This document shows, in pieces, positions 23,187-35,322 of a stretch of 64,000 nt of DNA. The first letter of the stretch is position 1; every line of letters starts with the position of its first letter. The position numbers were made by a program, and so were the translations under genes. The notes under the pieces were generated by a model. The model searched no databases. It was not told where the DNA came from and saw only the letters and a list, made by a program, of their open reading frames with translations. Source of the DNA: Tillandsia leiboldiana (Eukaryota > Streptophyta > Magnoliopsida > Poales > Bromeliaceae); the NCBI GenBank assembly GCA_029204045.2, contig CM055069.1, forward strand, positions 25,648,825 through 25,712,824, in the 5' to 3' direction.

Positions 23187-25220
23187 TATCACGCCCCAAA
23201 ACTGCCAATTTGGTCGGCTCGAGCACTCATACAAACACGCCGAATGTGCAGAACCTCCCCTACCCGAACGAAGCGGAGAATTATCCCAACCTATACAAAC
23301 ATGCACGAAAAGATACATAATATCATAGTACAACTACTAACTTTTTAAACAATCAACCATGAACCCATCAAATCTAAAGAGAGTTGATACATTAACTAGA
23401 ATTGAAACTTCATTTACAATTACATCAATTGCTCTAGAAAATATTACAAGTTTCCTCTCTAGTTACAAAATGGGGTACGACTAAACTTCGCTATGTCCAC
23501 TATTCCACGACGCCTTTGTCACGGTCTCGTGCATCTCCGGCGACACCCAAATCTGAAAAGATGTAACCATAGGAAATGAGAACTATGAATAGTTCCTAAT
23601 GGATGAAACCACTAAGTATAACACTCTACACTTGGTCCAAAGGAATCATTAGTAGCGTGATATAAATAACAAAAAAAATTTGTATACTAGCATGCAATTA
23701 ACCAATTACACTACTAGACCTCGTATGCATCACTATGCCACTATGTCACTATACCACTAACCGTAGAGCACATGTCTACCCAACCATTCCCAGTTTCCAC
23801 TAACCAACTTGTGGTTTTGAGATCCATATTGAACACATCTCATAGAGAGCTAATTGCTCGCCCACCTCTCCAATCAATAGGCACATAGAGTTAGTTGCTC
23901 TCGGTATACCATGTACCTTACAGGAAGTCGATTGCTCGCATACCTCCCTTGGGAGTCGATTGCTCGCACACCTCCCACATAACTTTCGACACTTCCGGAA
24001 GGTCCCTTTACATTTCCTCATGCATACCCTAAGTTCATGACTCTAGGGTTACACCACACATCCAATGTGCACCAACTTGTTCTCTAGCTTACATTTAACC
24101 TAGAGTTCATATATCTCTAACTTTCACCTTATGTTTTACCTCAGTTAAATGCCCCACATGTTTAACCTTTAACTAGGCTTTCATTTCCATTTCATGCATG
24201 TACACCCTTTTTTCCCATTTTGCTATATATAGGTGAAAACCCTAATTTACCTCACATACAAGAAATCATCTTTAATCTCTTAATACCAACACTATGCATG
24301 CTTCTAATCCAAAGAGACAATAGAGCAAGAGAGAGATCCCCCTTCTTAGTGATATTCCCCACTTTGTGAAGCTCCTCCACCAAAGAGATGAATTCAATCT
24401 CGTGAGTCCAAGGGGAAAATCCTAAAAATGGTTCCAATACCATTAGAAACCCAAAAATCCTCATTTAAGCCCCTAAAAACCAAAACCCTAGAAATCCCAA
24501 CTCACCTCTCTCTTGATGCAAGCCAAAATGTGGGAGAGAAGGGTCCTTCTTTCTCCTAAGCTTCCTCTTTAAGCTCTCCACCAATCCCTAGCCTCCCAAG
24601 AGATCAACCTCCAAGATCCTCCAAGAGCTACGACTCTCTTTTGGTGTTCTAGAGAGAGAAAGAGAAAAGGAGTGGGAGGGTGAGAATGAGGGGAGAGGAG
24701 TGTTTGGCTGTGAGTGTGGGTTTATAAGGTTGAGCTAACCCCACTGAAACCTGCTAATTAACCATAGTTAACAATCCCCAACAGTTGCTCTCCGCAACTT
24801 GGAGTACCGGTACTCAGGATTTAGTATCGGTACACGGCCCTTAATTCCGGTACTCCCCCCTCAGTTCAGCAAAACCCGAACATTGGATTTTTCAGTTTTC
24901 TACTGAGTACCAGTACCATGCAACATCAATACCGGTACACACACTATTCCAAACATTAGTACTGGAATCGTCTCTAGTTCCGCAAAACCCGAAGGTTTGC
25001 TACTCTATGTAGCTGAGTTCCAGTACTCCCTCTTGGCTACCGGTACTCAATACAGAATCTGCAGTTTTTACAAATTTGAACTTACGAAGTATATTTTAGC
25101 GCCAAGTTTACACCGAAAACACTCAATTAACTCCCAAACACCTTTGAAACTATTAGAATAGTTTCCAATCCATATTACTCATCAGAACTTCGAAATTTGC
25201 AAAATGTTCGGAACATTACA
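23187..25220 (-). repeat. Tekay 5' LTR (2.03 kb)
   Basis: Minus strand TGTAATGTTCCG at 25220 to GGGGCGTGATA at 23187 (terminal CA decayed to TA). A TATA-like TATAAA lies at 24721-24726 on the minus strand. U3 contains palindromic GTACCGGTACTC-like motifs (24800-25050). It matches the 3' LTR in three pieces, which allowed the nested insertions to be placed. Confidence 0.85.
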
Positions 25221-25356
25221 TCTGGCTTTGAAAGAAAAAAATATTATGCACTTTCCATTGAAACCCGTTTAAAAAAAAAATGTTTCACAAAAAATGGGGC
25301 CTAGGGAGTGACAGGATGGATTAGAATCAAGTTCTCAAAATCTTAAATGTTATTAT

Positions 25357-25692
25357 ATGAAAAATCAATATGATGTTCCGGAACTTCCACATACTATGCC
25401 TCCACGGCCAGCAGATCATGGTGGAATATCGACGTCGAGGCATGCACCATCATATAATCCGTCAGGGTTTATACCAGATGATCCTCCTCGACAACCTGAT
25501 ATTGTTTATCGTAGGCGCCCACGGCATCGACAGTTGCTGTCTCGCCATACTGATCAGCCCTCATCTTCAGCTCCTCCACAGCCAGAGGCACGACTATCTC
25601 ACATCTCGACCAATTCGACATTATCGAGCCATTTGATTAGCCTACATTGTCCTTATGCGTTGTTATATTTATATTGTTCTATTGTGATGTGA
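25357..25692 (+). CDS. Hypothetical Pro/Arg/Ser-rich ORF, probably TE debris
   Basis: An open frame of 111 codons, rich in proline, arginine, serine and histidine (for example PPRQPDIVYRRRPRHRQ). No domain was recognised. It could be the low-complexity tail of a transposon-encoded protein cut off by the neighbouring retrotransposon. No upstream exon or promoter was identified. It is more likely a remnant than a gene. Confidence 0.25.
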   Translation: MKNQYDVPELPHTMPPRPADHGGISTSRHAPSYNPSGFIPDDPPRQPDIVYRRRPRHRQLLSRHTDQPSSSAPPQPEARLSHISTNSTLSSHLISLHCPYALLYLYCSIVM

Positions 25693-25769
25693 TTTGTATT
25701 TATCTTTTATCCATGTTCTATTCTTTCCTGACGTCCTTTTGTATATATATTGTTATATTCGTATTGATA

Positions 25770-25915
25770 TGATAGAATGTAATGTGATGTGATGTGAAAT
25801 GATGTGATATGATGTGATATGATGTGATGTGAAATGATATGATATGATGTGATGTGATGAGATATGCATCAAGTATCGATATTCTGTTGTGATGTGATGT
25901 AAAGTTATATCCATA
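25770..25915. repeat. Simple repeat based on GATGTGATAT
   Basis: An imperfect array of GATGTGAT/GATATGAT/GAAATGAT units about 140 bp long. The minus strand gives a His/Ile-rich artefactual reading. Confidence 0.85.
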
Positions 25916-28290
25916 TTGTTGATGTAAAATTATATTCATATTGTTCATTGTTGTTTCAAAGTTTGATTGTATTCTCCATACTTGAAAATTGTATAATATT
26001 GAAATTTAAAAGTATAATCTGAAGTGGTTGTATGAGGTGAAGAACACGGTAAATGGTTCCCCCTGTTCCCCGTGTCTAGTGTAAACTATTCACCACACAC
26101 AAGTTGTTATGTAAATATAAGAAACACGTTGAACTGTTCACCGTGTTCAACTTACCATAGATCCTGGCCGCCTAGCCTGCCCGTGTGGTGCTCACGTGAC
26201 GCACGCGTGGCAGGCATAGGGCCATTTTTGCAAATTTAAATTTTGCAGGGCTATTTTTTAAAAAAAAATTCAGGGGGCTAAATGCAAAAAAAAAAGCCCG
26301 AAAATATATATAATAATTCCAAAAGGAAATTCGATTTTATCGAACTTAAAAGCTTTTAGATTTAGTTGCTTTGGCAAAAATGATTGGCAATGGTGGAAGG
26401 CTAGATTGAAAGCAATAATGGGATATTAGGAGATAAAGGAAAAGATAAAATACAAGAAGTGGACCAATCACACGATAGCGGAGGATCCACGATCGGCAAG
26501 AAGGACGACGGTACACTACGGGTATAACTTCGGCAAGAGGGAAGATGTTGAGAAGGCAAGGATCCGAAAAAAGAGAAAGGGTAGAAGCAAAAGCCAATCT
26601 TGCCACGAGAAAGAAGCGACAACGATCAAGTTGAAGAAAAAGACGATCTCGACGCGAGGAAGAAGCATCGATGATCACACCCGGAAGAAGAACACCACGG
26701 CAGGGATAAAGAACAATAGTAAAAATTTCTATGCATCAAATATGATCTCAAAGCATCAAGAGCCAAGTATTCATAGTGTTAAAAGCCTATCCTATAATAA
26801 ATTATTGTCTTTTCGTCTTCTACACCACACGATCATCCAAGAGTCATGCATAAAAGACGAAGCAATTTTGGTGAAACCGAAAGGCCTTTTTGGGATTATT
26901 TTCATGTTTATTGGAAAAAAGGGTTTGCATTAGCCCAATCAACTAAAACTAATTGATTTAAATCCTAATCAAACACGAACTTACAAAATAAAAGAAAATT
27001 GCATTTAAAAACAAAATAAAGGTTTATTTGCTGCATCACATGCAAATGTGCCAAATCCAACCATGCAAACCCATCCATTCCACAGCTAGCAACCTTGCAG
27101 TTAAGTGGACTCTTTTAAAAGAATTGATTCGTTTGGGCTCGTTTAGGCCCTAACTGGGTCTGTTATGCCCCGATTGAGCTAATGAGCATGGATAGCCCCA
27201 ATTGGGCATTATGGCCCAGTGGTTCGAAAGGACATAACGAATGGGCCAAGAATGACTGAAAATTTTATAGTAAGCTTTATACATTAGCCACTAAATTGTT
27301 GTCAAGTTGCAATCAATTGATTAATAATATCGTTGGACATCAATATCAATGCTTATTCTTTCTTACATGCCCATTCTTTATCCTAATTATTTATACTACT
27401 GTTCTTATCTTACCTTCCTTATAAAATAAACATTTTACAATAAAATTCGCTAATTGTCTTAATGGGCTAATGAGTCTGAAAGACTAAAAACCATTGCTTA
27501 ATGGGATAAAATAACTTAATTTTAGTGGATTGGATGTAGTAATCAATTAAACTCTAAACCCTGGACTGAATTTAGTAGTCAATTAAACTCTAAACTCATT
27601 TAATCAAAATGGATCAGAACGCAAATTTTACAATTCGAATTTCGGTAGAGATGTTTCTCATGGACCCATTACACAATCTGACTATCCAAATAACAAATTT
27701 TGCTTACTTATTATTCTTTTGGCACAATGAATAAGTCGTCTTCGTCTGTAGGTGTAGAAAGTAAAAATTATAGAAAAGAGACATGATTAACTTCTTTAAT
27801 TAACAACTTCAAAATGCATGTCCATCAACAAAATAAGCCAAGCCACATCTAATTGATCACATTGCATGTAAAAGGAGGATAAAAAAAAAAAAAAAAAGAT
27901 GTTATCCAATTACAACCATGACGAGTGCAATAGTTCCTTAATAACTTACATTAAATTTAAATTTCTCGAGTAGAGAATAAAAAGCACTAATTCAACAACT
28001 GTGCTATGATATCATTGTAGGATCGAAGAAACTTTGCTCCAATTTTAGACACAAAATTAAAATTAATAATTGAAAATCATACCCGTACGAATCTCAAGTT
28101 TGATTTCGAAGCCATTTTTGATGATTAGATAAAAAAATCACTAGAAGGGAAAGAGCCTTCCACTTCCTCTAGGCCTCTACATTGAATAAAAAGATTCACA
28201 GAAATACGAAAGACTGTCTAACAAAGTATGGGGACCCGAATCCTAGCCGACAAATTGACTTCCCTATCAGCAGCTAGACAGCACCTATAT
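25916..28290. other. AT-rich intergenic DNA without recognised gene
   Basis: At 26030-26170 there are related motifs GAACACGG...GTTCACCGTGTTC in both orientations, suggestive of a transposon edge. 26400-26930 has an open frame rich in Lys/Arg without a recognised domain. An A17 run lies near 27880. Nothing else could be supported. Confidence 0.4.
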
Positions 28291-28294
28291 CATG

Positions 28295-30060
28295 TGTCGG
28301 GATGAGTCGGAGACGTTTACGCGCAAAATGGACGCGAAAAACGGACTTGGAGCGCAAATTTGGGCCGGAAGTGCTATTTTGGTGGATTCGGGCGCCCCAA
28401 CAGGGGAGTCCGGGCGCCCGATCCTGCGCATTTGATTGCTGGTTGGTGGGTGGCATTTCGGACGGTTCGGCGCAGGCGCCCGAACCCTCGGGGGCAGCCT
28501 AAAAGTGGATTCGGACTCCTACCTCGGGCGTATCAGCTTTGTGTGACACGTGGCACCCTTCTCCTGTGTTGTCAGGTTGGATGTGAGGTTTCGGGCGCAT
28601 GCATATGGGCGTCCGATAGTTTTCAAAAGCAGGCGCGGGGCAGCAGACAACATCACAGTGCGGGTAGAGTTTTAGGTTGTGTGTTTCGAGCGCTCCAGAA
28701 AGTTTCGGGCGCCCGAAAGTTCTGTTTTGGCTGATGGACAGTAGGCTCTTATTTTGCTCTGAGGGATCAACTTACTCCATGGAATTGGCTATTTAAAGGC
28801 TCCCTGCGACCCTGAGAAACTCTTTTAACTTCACCACCTTGAGCTGAGTTTTGGCTAAGTTTGGAGCTCCCTTCTTCATCTTCTTCCTCCATTGGTGACC
28901 TTGGAGCTCTCCATCAACTTCTGGCAGCAGCAACCACCTGGCTTCTTCTTCTTCCCCTGAGCTCTAGGAGTGAAATTTTGACTTGAAACTTCTTGGGAGG
29001 CTTCTTTTCTGGGGGAACTCAAAGTTTGGAGCTTGTAGAAGATCTGCCCTACAAGCTAACATCAGGTATTTAAAGATTTCTTGAAGCTCTTGTGTTCATG
29101 CTTAGATTATTTCTATTGTTTACACTCTTTTGCTTGGAATTGAACCTAGCAAAAAACCATTTTCTTTCTCGCATTGTGGTTCATGTGTGCTCGGGGTTTG
29201 GAGCATGGGTTAGAGATAGTGTGGTTGTTCTTGAGTCGGGATGGGATGGCAACTGATTGTTGGACTCTTGAGATGTTCGGTAGCCGTGAATTTTGGACAG
29301 CTGAACCAAGTAGTGGTTATACATCGATTTTAGGCCGGGATTCTATCATAGTGGTTAGGGTTATCCGCTTTGGTTATGAGTTTGACTTTAGCCTGCTACA
29401 TAATTGACTTGGTTACTTTCCTCGAGCGGGTCGCTCCCTTCGAGTGCCATTCCGGAATTAGGTGGGTAGATTTACTTTGGGTATGATTTCATGTCGGCTA
29501 TCCACGAGTTGTTTGTGTGATCAGATGTGATGTTAGTGCAGGCGGGATTGGGTTACTCTCGGCGGTATTGTAGTTGATGTATACATTCCTGTTATACTGT
29601 GCATTCACAGCATCAAAGGCATAGTAGTGATAGATTTATATTTCAACAGTTTACTTTTCTTTGTTCATACTACTCTCTCCTACTTCTTGCCTCTGATAGA
29701 TTTAGTGGGTAGGTCGGAGTTTCGATGACGTGCCCACTGAGAACTACTAGTTTTTAGTAGTTCTCACGCCCTCTGTTGGAGTCCTCCGCGGCTGTAGCAG
29801 CGACAACGGACCAAAATAAGAGGATCGCAAGCTAGATAGATCTCCTTCCAGCTTCCTTTCGTTTTGGGTTGTAGCTGTGGACACTCTGTTATTTAGTATT
29901 TCAGACTACTGTACTTTTGGAACTGGCTTTTTGCCAACTGGATGTATTTATTGTTTACTTCTGAGAGATGTACTTTGTATCTTGGAGTTTTATTATACAG
30001 TTTTAGTCTAATTTTTACTTTTAGTTAAACTCTGTTTGCTAGTTTGTATGGTTTTTTATA
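28295..30060 (+). mobile_element. Truncated long LTR related to the GGGCGCCC group
   Basis: Begins near TGTGTCGGGATGAGTCGG. It carries TTCGGGCGCCCGAA-type palindromes (28385-28720), a TATA-like CTATTTAAAGGC near 28788, a splice-donor-like CATCAGGTATTT near 29066 and the conserved block GGGTCGCTCCCTTCGAG at 29421-29457. The family's last about 100 bp (GGCGGATCTGTT...GGGGCGTGACA) are missing, so the right end is truncated. Confidence 0.6.
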
Positions 30061-30573
30061 CTTGAGCATATAACTGACAAAGTGAAGACTTCTTTTCCTA
30101 TTTAAAGATAAAAAACCACAACCACTCTCTTGCATATTATAGAGAGATGTTACCAAAACCTAATAAAATATCAAAACAATTTGGACCCTCTAAATGTACG
30201 TAATGTGGGCCACACTAATTTGGACTCAACAGACAATAGTATAAAGTTGTGCGCTAATATGATGGTTTAATAATGTCTTTAAAAATAAAAATAAAATAAA
30301 ATAATTCTTAAATAAGGGGAAAAAATGGTGAGAGAACGTTGGTTCAGTAAAAAAATGTAATAATAAAACAAAAAATTACTGTAAAGAATAATGAATGATA
30401 ATTGATAAAGAGAAATACTACTTGTATATACTTTTTAGTCGAAATCTAACCTTATACTAGCATGTAAAAGTTGTCTCTTGGACCAAAAGGTATAAGATTT
30501 ACACGCATGAGCATCATTATGAACGGCCTCTTATTTTCTTCAAAGAAGTCAACAAAGATGTAAAAGGATTTAC

Positions 30574-31904
30574 CTTTCATGATCGTGGGGCCCCTGATCC
30601 ACAGCTCTCCTGGCTCTCCCGGCCCCAAGGCTTGCCCCGAGGTGGGGTCCACTATCTTCGCCTCCAGGTTGGCCGCGATCCGACCCACTGACCCGTACCT
30701 CCGCGATTCCTCCGGTCCCATCGTTGCCGACCCCCCGCCCGCTGACTCCGTCAACCCATACCCCTATTTACTCGAGAAAAGTAAAAGCAAGTAATGGAAT
30801 CAAATTGATAACTGCGTGAATGAGTTATTATAGAACCCCGATCCATCAAGTATGGTGGGACGAAAATGCAGATCGGGACGAGCTCACCTGGACAATCTCG
30901 ACGTCAGGAAAACGGGCGGCAAACAGCTCCGCCACCTCGCGCCCGAGAGGCGCACCGCCGACTGCGATGACATGGAGGGAGGAGAGGTCGCGGCGGAGGG
31001 CCTCCTCGGACTTCGCGAGCGCCACCAGAAGCGGCGGCGCCGCCGGAACGAAGGTCACCCGGTAGGCCTCCACTGCCCGCAGCATGGCTCCGAACTCGAA
31101 TTGCTTCATCAGGACCGTCGTCTCCCCCAACGACGCCGCCCGGAGCAGCATGAAGAACCCAAACACGTGGAACAGAGGGATCGTGAACAGCGCCACCGCC
31201 GGCGGCTCCTCTGCTGCGGCCTCCGCCAGGGCGGCGGTCCGAGCGGCGTGGTAGCCGGCAATCAGGGCGATGAAGTTGCGGTGGGTCAGGACGACGCCCT
31301 TGACCCGCCCCGTGGTACCCGAACTGTAGAGGATCGCCGCCGCGTCGGATTGATGGACAACCACCTCGCCTTCCTCTGGCGGCCGGGTGTAGAGGGATCG
31401 GAGCGACGGCGAGTCGAGCACGAGAATGCGGACGTGGGAGGGTATCTTGGCGGCGGCAGCGGCGGAAGCGAACGCAACGGAGGGCTTGGAGAGGCGAATC
31501 TGGTGGGCGATCTCGGCGGGGGTTGAGAGGGGGTTGGCGGGGGAGACGACGGCGCCGATGGAGAGGAGGGCCAAGTAGAGAACGGGGACGTCGAAGGAGG
31601 GCGGAGCGAGGACGAAGGCGACAGCGCCCGGGGAGAGGCCGATAGAGGCGGAGCGGAGGGCAGCGGCCAGGGACCGGGTGCGCGAGAAGAGCTCCGAGAA
31701 GGAGAGGGCAGCGCCGGTAGCGGCGTCGACGAGGGCGGGGTTGGACGGGAGAGGGGAAGGGAGGAGGGAGAAGGCGAATCCGGCAGCCGAGAAGGGCAGG
31801 GACTCCGGCGGGAGGGCGGCGGCCGGGCGGAGGCTGCGGAAGGTCTTCATCTCGAGGCAGAACCCGCTCCGAGGGTCCACCGCGGAAGCCTGATCCGCTC
31901 CCAT
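30574..31904 (-). CDS. 4-coumarate:CoA-ligase-like (acyl-activating enzyme), 5' two exons only
   Basis: Exon 1 is 31904-30888 (339 codons, GC-rich) and exon 2 is 30763-30574 (190 nt). The junctions are canonical: CCAG/GTGAGC donor, AAATAG/GGGTAT acceptor, AAAG/GTAAAT donor. The family activates carboxylic acids (phenylpropanoid, jasmonate-precursor or fatty acids) by adenylation then CoA transfer. Visible motifs: AMP-binding box SSGTTGRVKGVVLTH at residues about 194-208, TIPLFHVFGFF, the joined reading IVQ/GYGLTES, and GELWIRGPTIMKG at the exon 2 end. The start (MGADQASAVDPRSGFCLEMK) fits 4CL-like proteins of the peroxisomal-type clade. Exons for the hinge (the GWLKTGD region), the second half of the AMP-binding fold and a possible PTS1 tail were not found down to position 1. 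The gene is probably truncated; alternatively the third intron is enormous. Only about 70 bp separate the ATG from a hAT element. Confidence 0.85.
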
Positions 31905-31973
31905 ATGTTAGGCTATCGCCTCCTCTGACTATTGTTTATGATTTTTCATTATTAGGGCCAGGAATGCGGTAGC

Positions 31974-33208
31974 AGTCTAGGTAGTTTAATTCGTGTATTA
32001 TTCGCGAATTATTGAGCCGAATTAGACGATCCGGTTTCGAATTTTTTTAAAAATTTGAATTAATTCAAAATTTTTTATCCCAAAAATTATTATTCGCGAA
32101 TTCTGAATTTTTTCCCCACAAATTCGGTACTATTTTTTTTTTGAATTTCAAAAGTTAAACCCAATTCTCTTTAACCAAAAATTCAAGACTCCGGTGGTAA
32201 CTAGGTAAGTCAAACAGTGCTTTACACTTTACAATTTCACTTTCCAAGAAAAAAAAAAAAAAAAAAAAATCTTCACTGTTCACAGAATCACAGTTCGCCT
32301 TCACCCTTGACACTTCACAGCACAGCCGCTGAGCCACAAAGCACGCCCCTCTCCACTTCGTCGGCCGGCGTCGCCGCTCGCCATCGGACCATCGGAACCC
32401 TCCCGGCCCGCGCGCCGCTCGCCATTGGAACTCCCGGCCCGCGCGCTGCTCGCCATCGGAACCCCTCCCGACCCACGCGCTGCTCGCCATCATCTTCTTA
32501 CTTGCCGGTCGCCAGACTCGCCACCATCAGTTGTGAGTATGTAAGTAAAATTACTAACTAATTTTTTTTTACATATTAATTCATAGTTTTGATGTCCTGT
32601 GAGTAAAATTAATATTTGCTCTTAATTAATATAATTTTTTTTTTTATCTACTAACTAGTTTCTTTTTAATATATATAGTTTTCATAAATTTTTTTCTTTT
32701 TTTTTTAAGTATTTTGTTTTATTTCTAAAGTAGGTTGAGTAAATTATCCTCCCTCTACATAATACTTTATGATTTCTCACTAAAAATATTTTTATTATTA
32801 TCAAATAAAATAAAAATCTATGAAAACATATATTAGTTTTGAATCTTTTGATTGAATAGTCTATTTATAATAAAGAATTAGACGTTTTTTCAACCTTCAA
32901 ACTTCAAACTTGAAATCTTGTTAGCCTATCTATTTTATTTTGTATCTATTTATTTTTTATATTCTTAAAAATTATAACTGATTATGCTTATAGTATAAAT
33001 CTACAAAAAAAAATTAATTTAATGGCCGAATTTTTTATCCCGAATTTTTAATTGGTGAACGTATAATTTCCGTATAAATCACGTATCCGAATAATTATCG
33101 AGTCCATTTTTTTACCGGATTTTTCAACGAATTTAAAAATAATGATACGAATTTTATCCGTATTATATTCGAACCGAATTTTTGCCGAATCCGAATTAAC
33201 TAACTATG
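31974..33208. mobile_element. hAT-like non-autonomous element, copy 1 (older)
   Basis: Its left end (CTAGGTAGTTTAATTCG) is a decayed version of the copy 2 terminus, and its right end CGAATTAACTAACTATG is intact. It is colinear with copy 2 (33245-34667), including a poly-A stretch, a GC-rich minisatellite (32379-32490) and an AT-rich right half. No 8-bp duplication survives. Confidence 0.75.
32379..32490. repeat. GC-rich minisatellite, about 3 units
   Basis: Units of 31-41 bp built on GCCATCGGAAC...CTCCCGGCCCGCGCG...GCTC. The homologous array in the neighbouring copy has about 7 units. Confidence 0.8.
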
Positions 33209-33244
33209 GTCCGAAGCGGCATTTGTGTGTGTACGTGTGGCAAC

Positions 33245-34667
33245 CATAGTTAGTTAATTCGCGTATTATTCGCGAATTATTAAGAATCCGAATTAAACGG
33301 TCTGTTTCCGAATTTTTTCAAAAATTCGGATTAATTCGAAATTTTTTTTCCCAAAAATTATTATTCGCGAATAATTCGCGAATTCCGAATTTTTCCCCAA
33401 AAAATTCGGTACTATTTTTTTTTTTGAATTTCAAAAGTTAAAACCAATTCTCTTTAACCAAGAGTCCAAGACTCTGGTGCACACTGCGCTCTGCATTAAC
33501 CAAGGGTAACTGGGTAAGTCAAACAGTGCTTTACACTTTACAGTTTCACTTTCCAAAAAAAAAAAAAAAAAAAAAAATCTTCACTGTTCACAGAATCACA
33601 GTTCACCTTCACCCTTGACACTTCACAGCACAGCCGCTGAGCCGCACAGCACGCCCCTCTCCACTTCGTCGGCCGGCGTTGCCGCTCGCCATCGGACCAT
33701 CGAAACCCTCCCGGCCCGCACGCCGCTCGCCATTGGAACTCCCGGCTCGCGCGCTGCTCGCCATCGGAACCCTCCCGGCCCGCGCGCCGCTCGCCATTGG
33801 AACCCCTCCCGTCCCGGCCCGCGCGTTGCTCACCATCGGAACCCTCCCGGCCCGCGCGCCGCTTGCCATTGGAACTCCCGGCCCGCGCGCTGCTCGCCAT
33901 CGGAACCCCTCCCGGCCCGCGCGCTGCTCGCCTTCATCTTCTTACTTGCCGATCGCCAGACTCGCCACCATCAGTTGTGAGTATGTGAGTAAAATTACTA
34001 ACTAATTTCTTTTTACATATTAATTCATAGTTTTGATGTCCTGTGAGTAAAATTAATATTTGCTCTCAATTAATATAATTTTTGTTTTATCTACTAACTA
34101 GTTTCTTTTTAATATATATAGTTTTCATAAAAAAAAAAAATTCTTTTTTTTTTAAGTATTTTGTTTTATTTCTAAAGTAGGTTGAGTAAATTATCCTCCC
34201 TCTACATAATACTTTATGATTTCTCACTAAAAATATTTTTATTATTATCAAATAAAATAAAAATCTATGAAAACATATATTAGTTTTGAATCTTTTGATT
34301 GAATAGCCTATTTATAATAAAGAATTAGACGTTTTTTCAACCGACTTCAAACTTAAAATCTTGTTAGCCTATCTATTTTATTTTGTATCTATTTATTTTT
34401 ATATTCTTAAAAATTATAACTGATTATGCTTATAGTATAAATCTAGAAAAAAAAATTAATTTAATAGCCGAATTTTTGATCCCGAATTTTTAATTGGTGA
34501 ACGTATAATTTCCGTATAAATCACGTATCCGAATAATTATCGAGTCCGTTTTTTTACCGAATTTTTCAACGAATTTAAAAATAATTATACGAATTTTATC
34601 CGTATTATATCCGAACCGAATTTTTGCAATTAACTAATTATTGCCGAATCCGAATTAACTAACTATG
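33245..34667. mobile_element. hAT-like non-autonomous element, copy 2
   Basis: The terminal inverted repeat CATAGTTAGTTAATTCG is matched by CGAATTAACTAACTATG. The 8-bp target duplication GTGGCAAC is at 33237-33244 and 34668-34675, diagnostic of hAT. No transposase domain was found. The longest frames are translations of the internal minisatellite (33688-33930). Subterminal ATTCGCGAATTATT-like palindromes are present. Confidence 0.85.
33688..33930. repeat. GC-rich minisatellite, about 7 units
   Basis: Expanded form of the 32379-32490 array, units 31-41 bp, alternating GCCATTGGAAC and GCCATCGGAAC starts. It reads as Arg/Ala/Pro repeats in several frames, which is why long frames overlap here. 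Confidence 0.85.
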
Positions 34668-34675
34668 GTGGCAAC

Positions 34676-35275
34676 CGGCAAGGTACGAAATTTATTTTTA
34701 AAATATAGTAAAATTATATTTTTTAAAAAATAAAGTAAAATAATAATTTATTTTAATAAAAAAAAAATACCATTTTTAAACTCCCTCATCTCCGAAATGT
34801 GATAAATTTTAAATTTTATATTTCAATTTTAAAATTTTAAATTTAAAAATTTAAATTTCAAATTAAAAAATTCAAAATTTAAATTTTAAATTTTTAAACT
34901 TTATAATATTAATTTTCAAATTTTAAACATTAAAATTTATTATTTTAAAATAATAAATTTAAATTTTATAATTTTAAATTTTAAATTTATATTTTATTTT
35001 CAATTTTTCAAATTTTCAGTTTGAAACTTCAAATTTTAAATTTTAAATTTAATTTTTAATTTTTAACTTTTAATTTCAAATTATGAAATTTTTAATTTTA
35101 AAATTTTAAAATATAAAATTAATATTTTTTTAAAAAATAAATTGAGAAAAATTTTATAGAATTGTAAAATATATATCTAAACAGTTTAAAATTTGAAACC
35201 GTAAAATTTTTTAGATATAAAATTTTTTATTTTATTTAAATCAAAATCACAATTTATAAAATCCATGCAATATTT
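34676..35275. repeat. AT-rich low-complexity stretch
   Basis: About 600 bp composed almost entirely of AAATTTAAATTTT-type words. No gene or terminal repeat is recognised. Confidence 0.8.
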
Positions 35276-35322
35276 TAGTATGCATCCAAGCAAGCCGAGA
35301 ACAATGTTATCAATAGAAACTA

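Larger units (their letters stand above)
518..25220 (-). mobile_element. Del/Tekay-type Ty3/Gypsy element, decayed, with nested insertions
   Basis: Outer boundaries: the 5' LTR (minus strand) starts at 25220 with TGTAATG, and the 3' LTR ends at 518 (plus strand reads TGTCACGCCCC). The 5-bp target duplication TCTGG is at 513-517 and 25221-25225, so both ends belong to one insertion. Minus-strand order: 5' LTR 25220-23187, degenerate PBS, gag 22850-21697, zinc knuckles, protease, RT, integrase, chromodomain, PPT, and a 3' LTR split into three pieces (9403-7666, 2993-2576, 554-518). The chromodomain contains VKVLWRNHKERVATWE, a pattern I associate with the Del/Tekay chromovirus lineage. At least five separate later insertions interrupt it. 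RNase H is missing, and stops and frameshifts are frequent. It is not functional. Confidence 0.9.

Noticed and set aside
25357..25692. Host gene encoding a proline-rich protein
   Set aside because: No promoter, exon partner or domain, and it abuts the Tekay boundary. Listed only as a low-confidence ORF.
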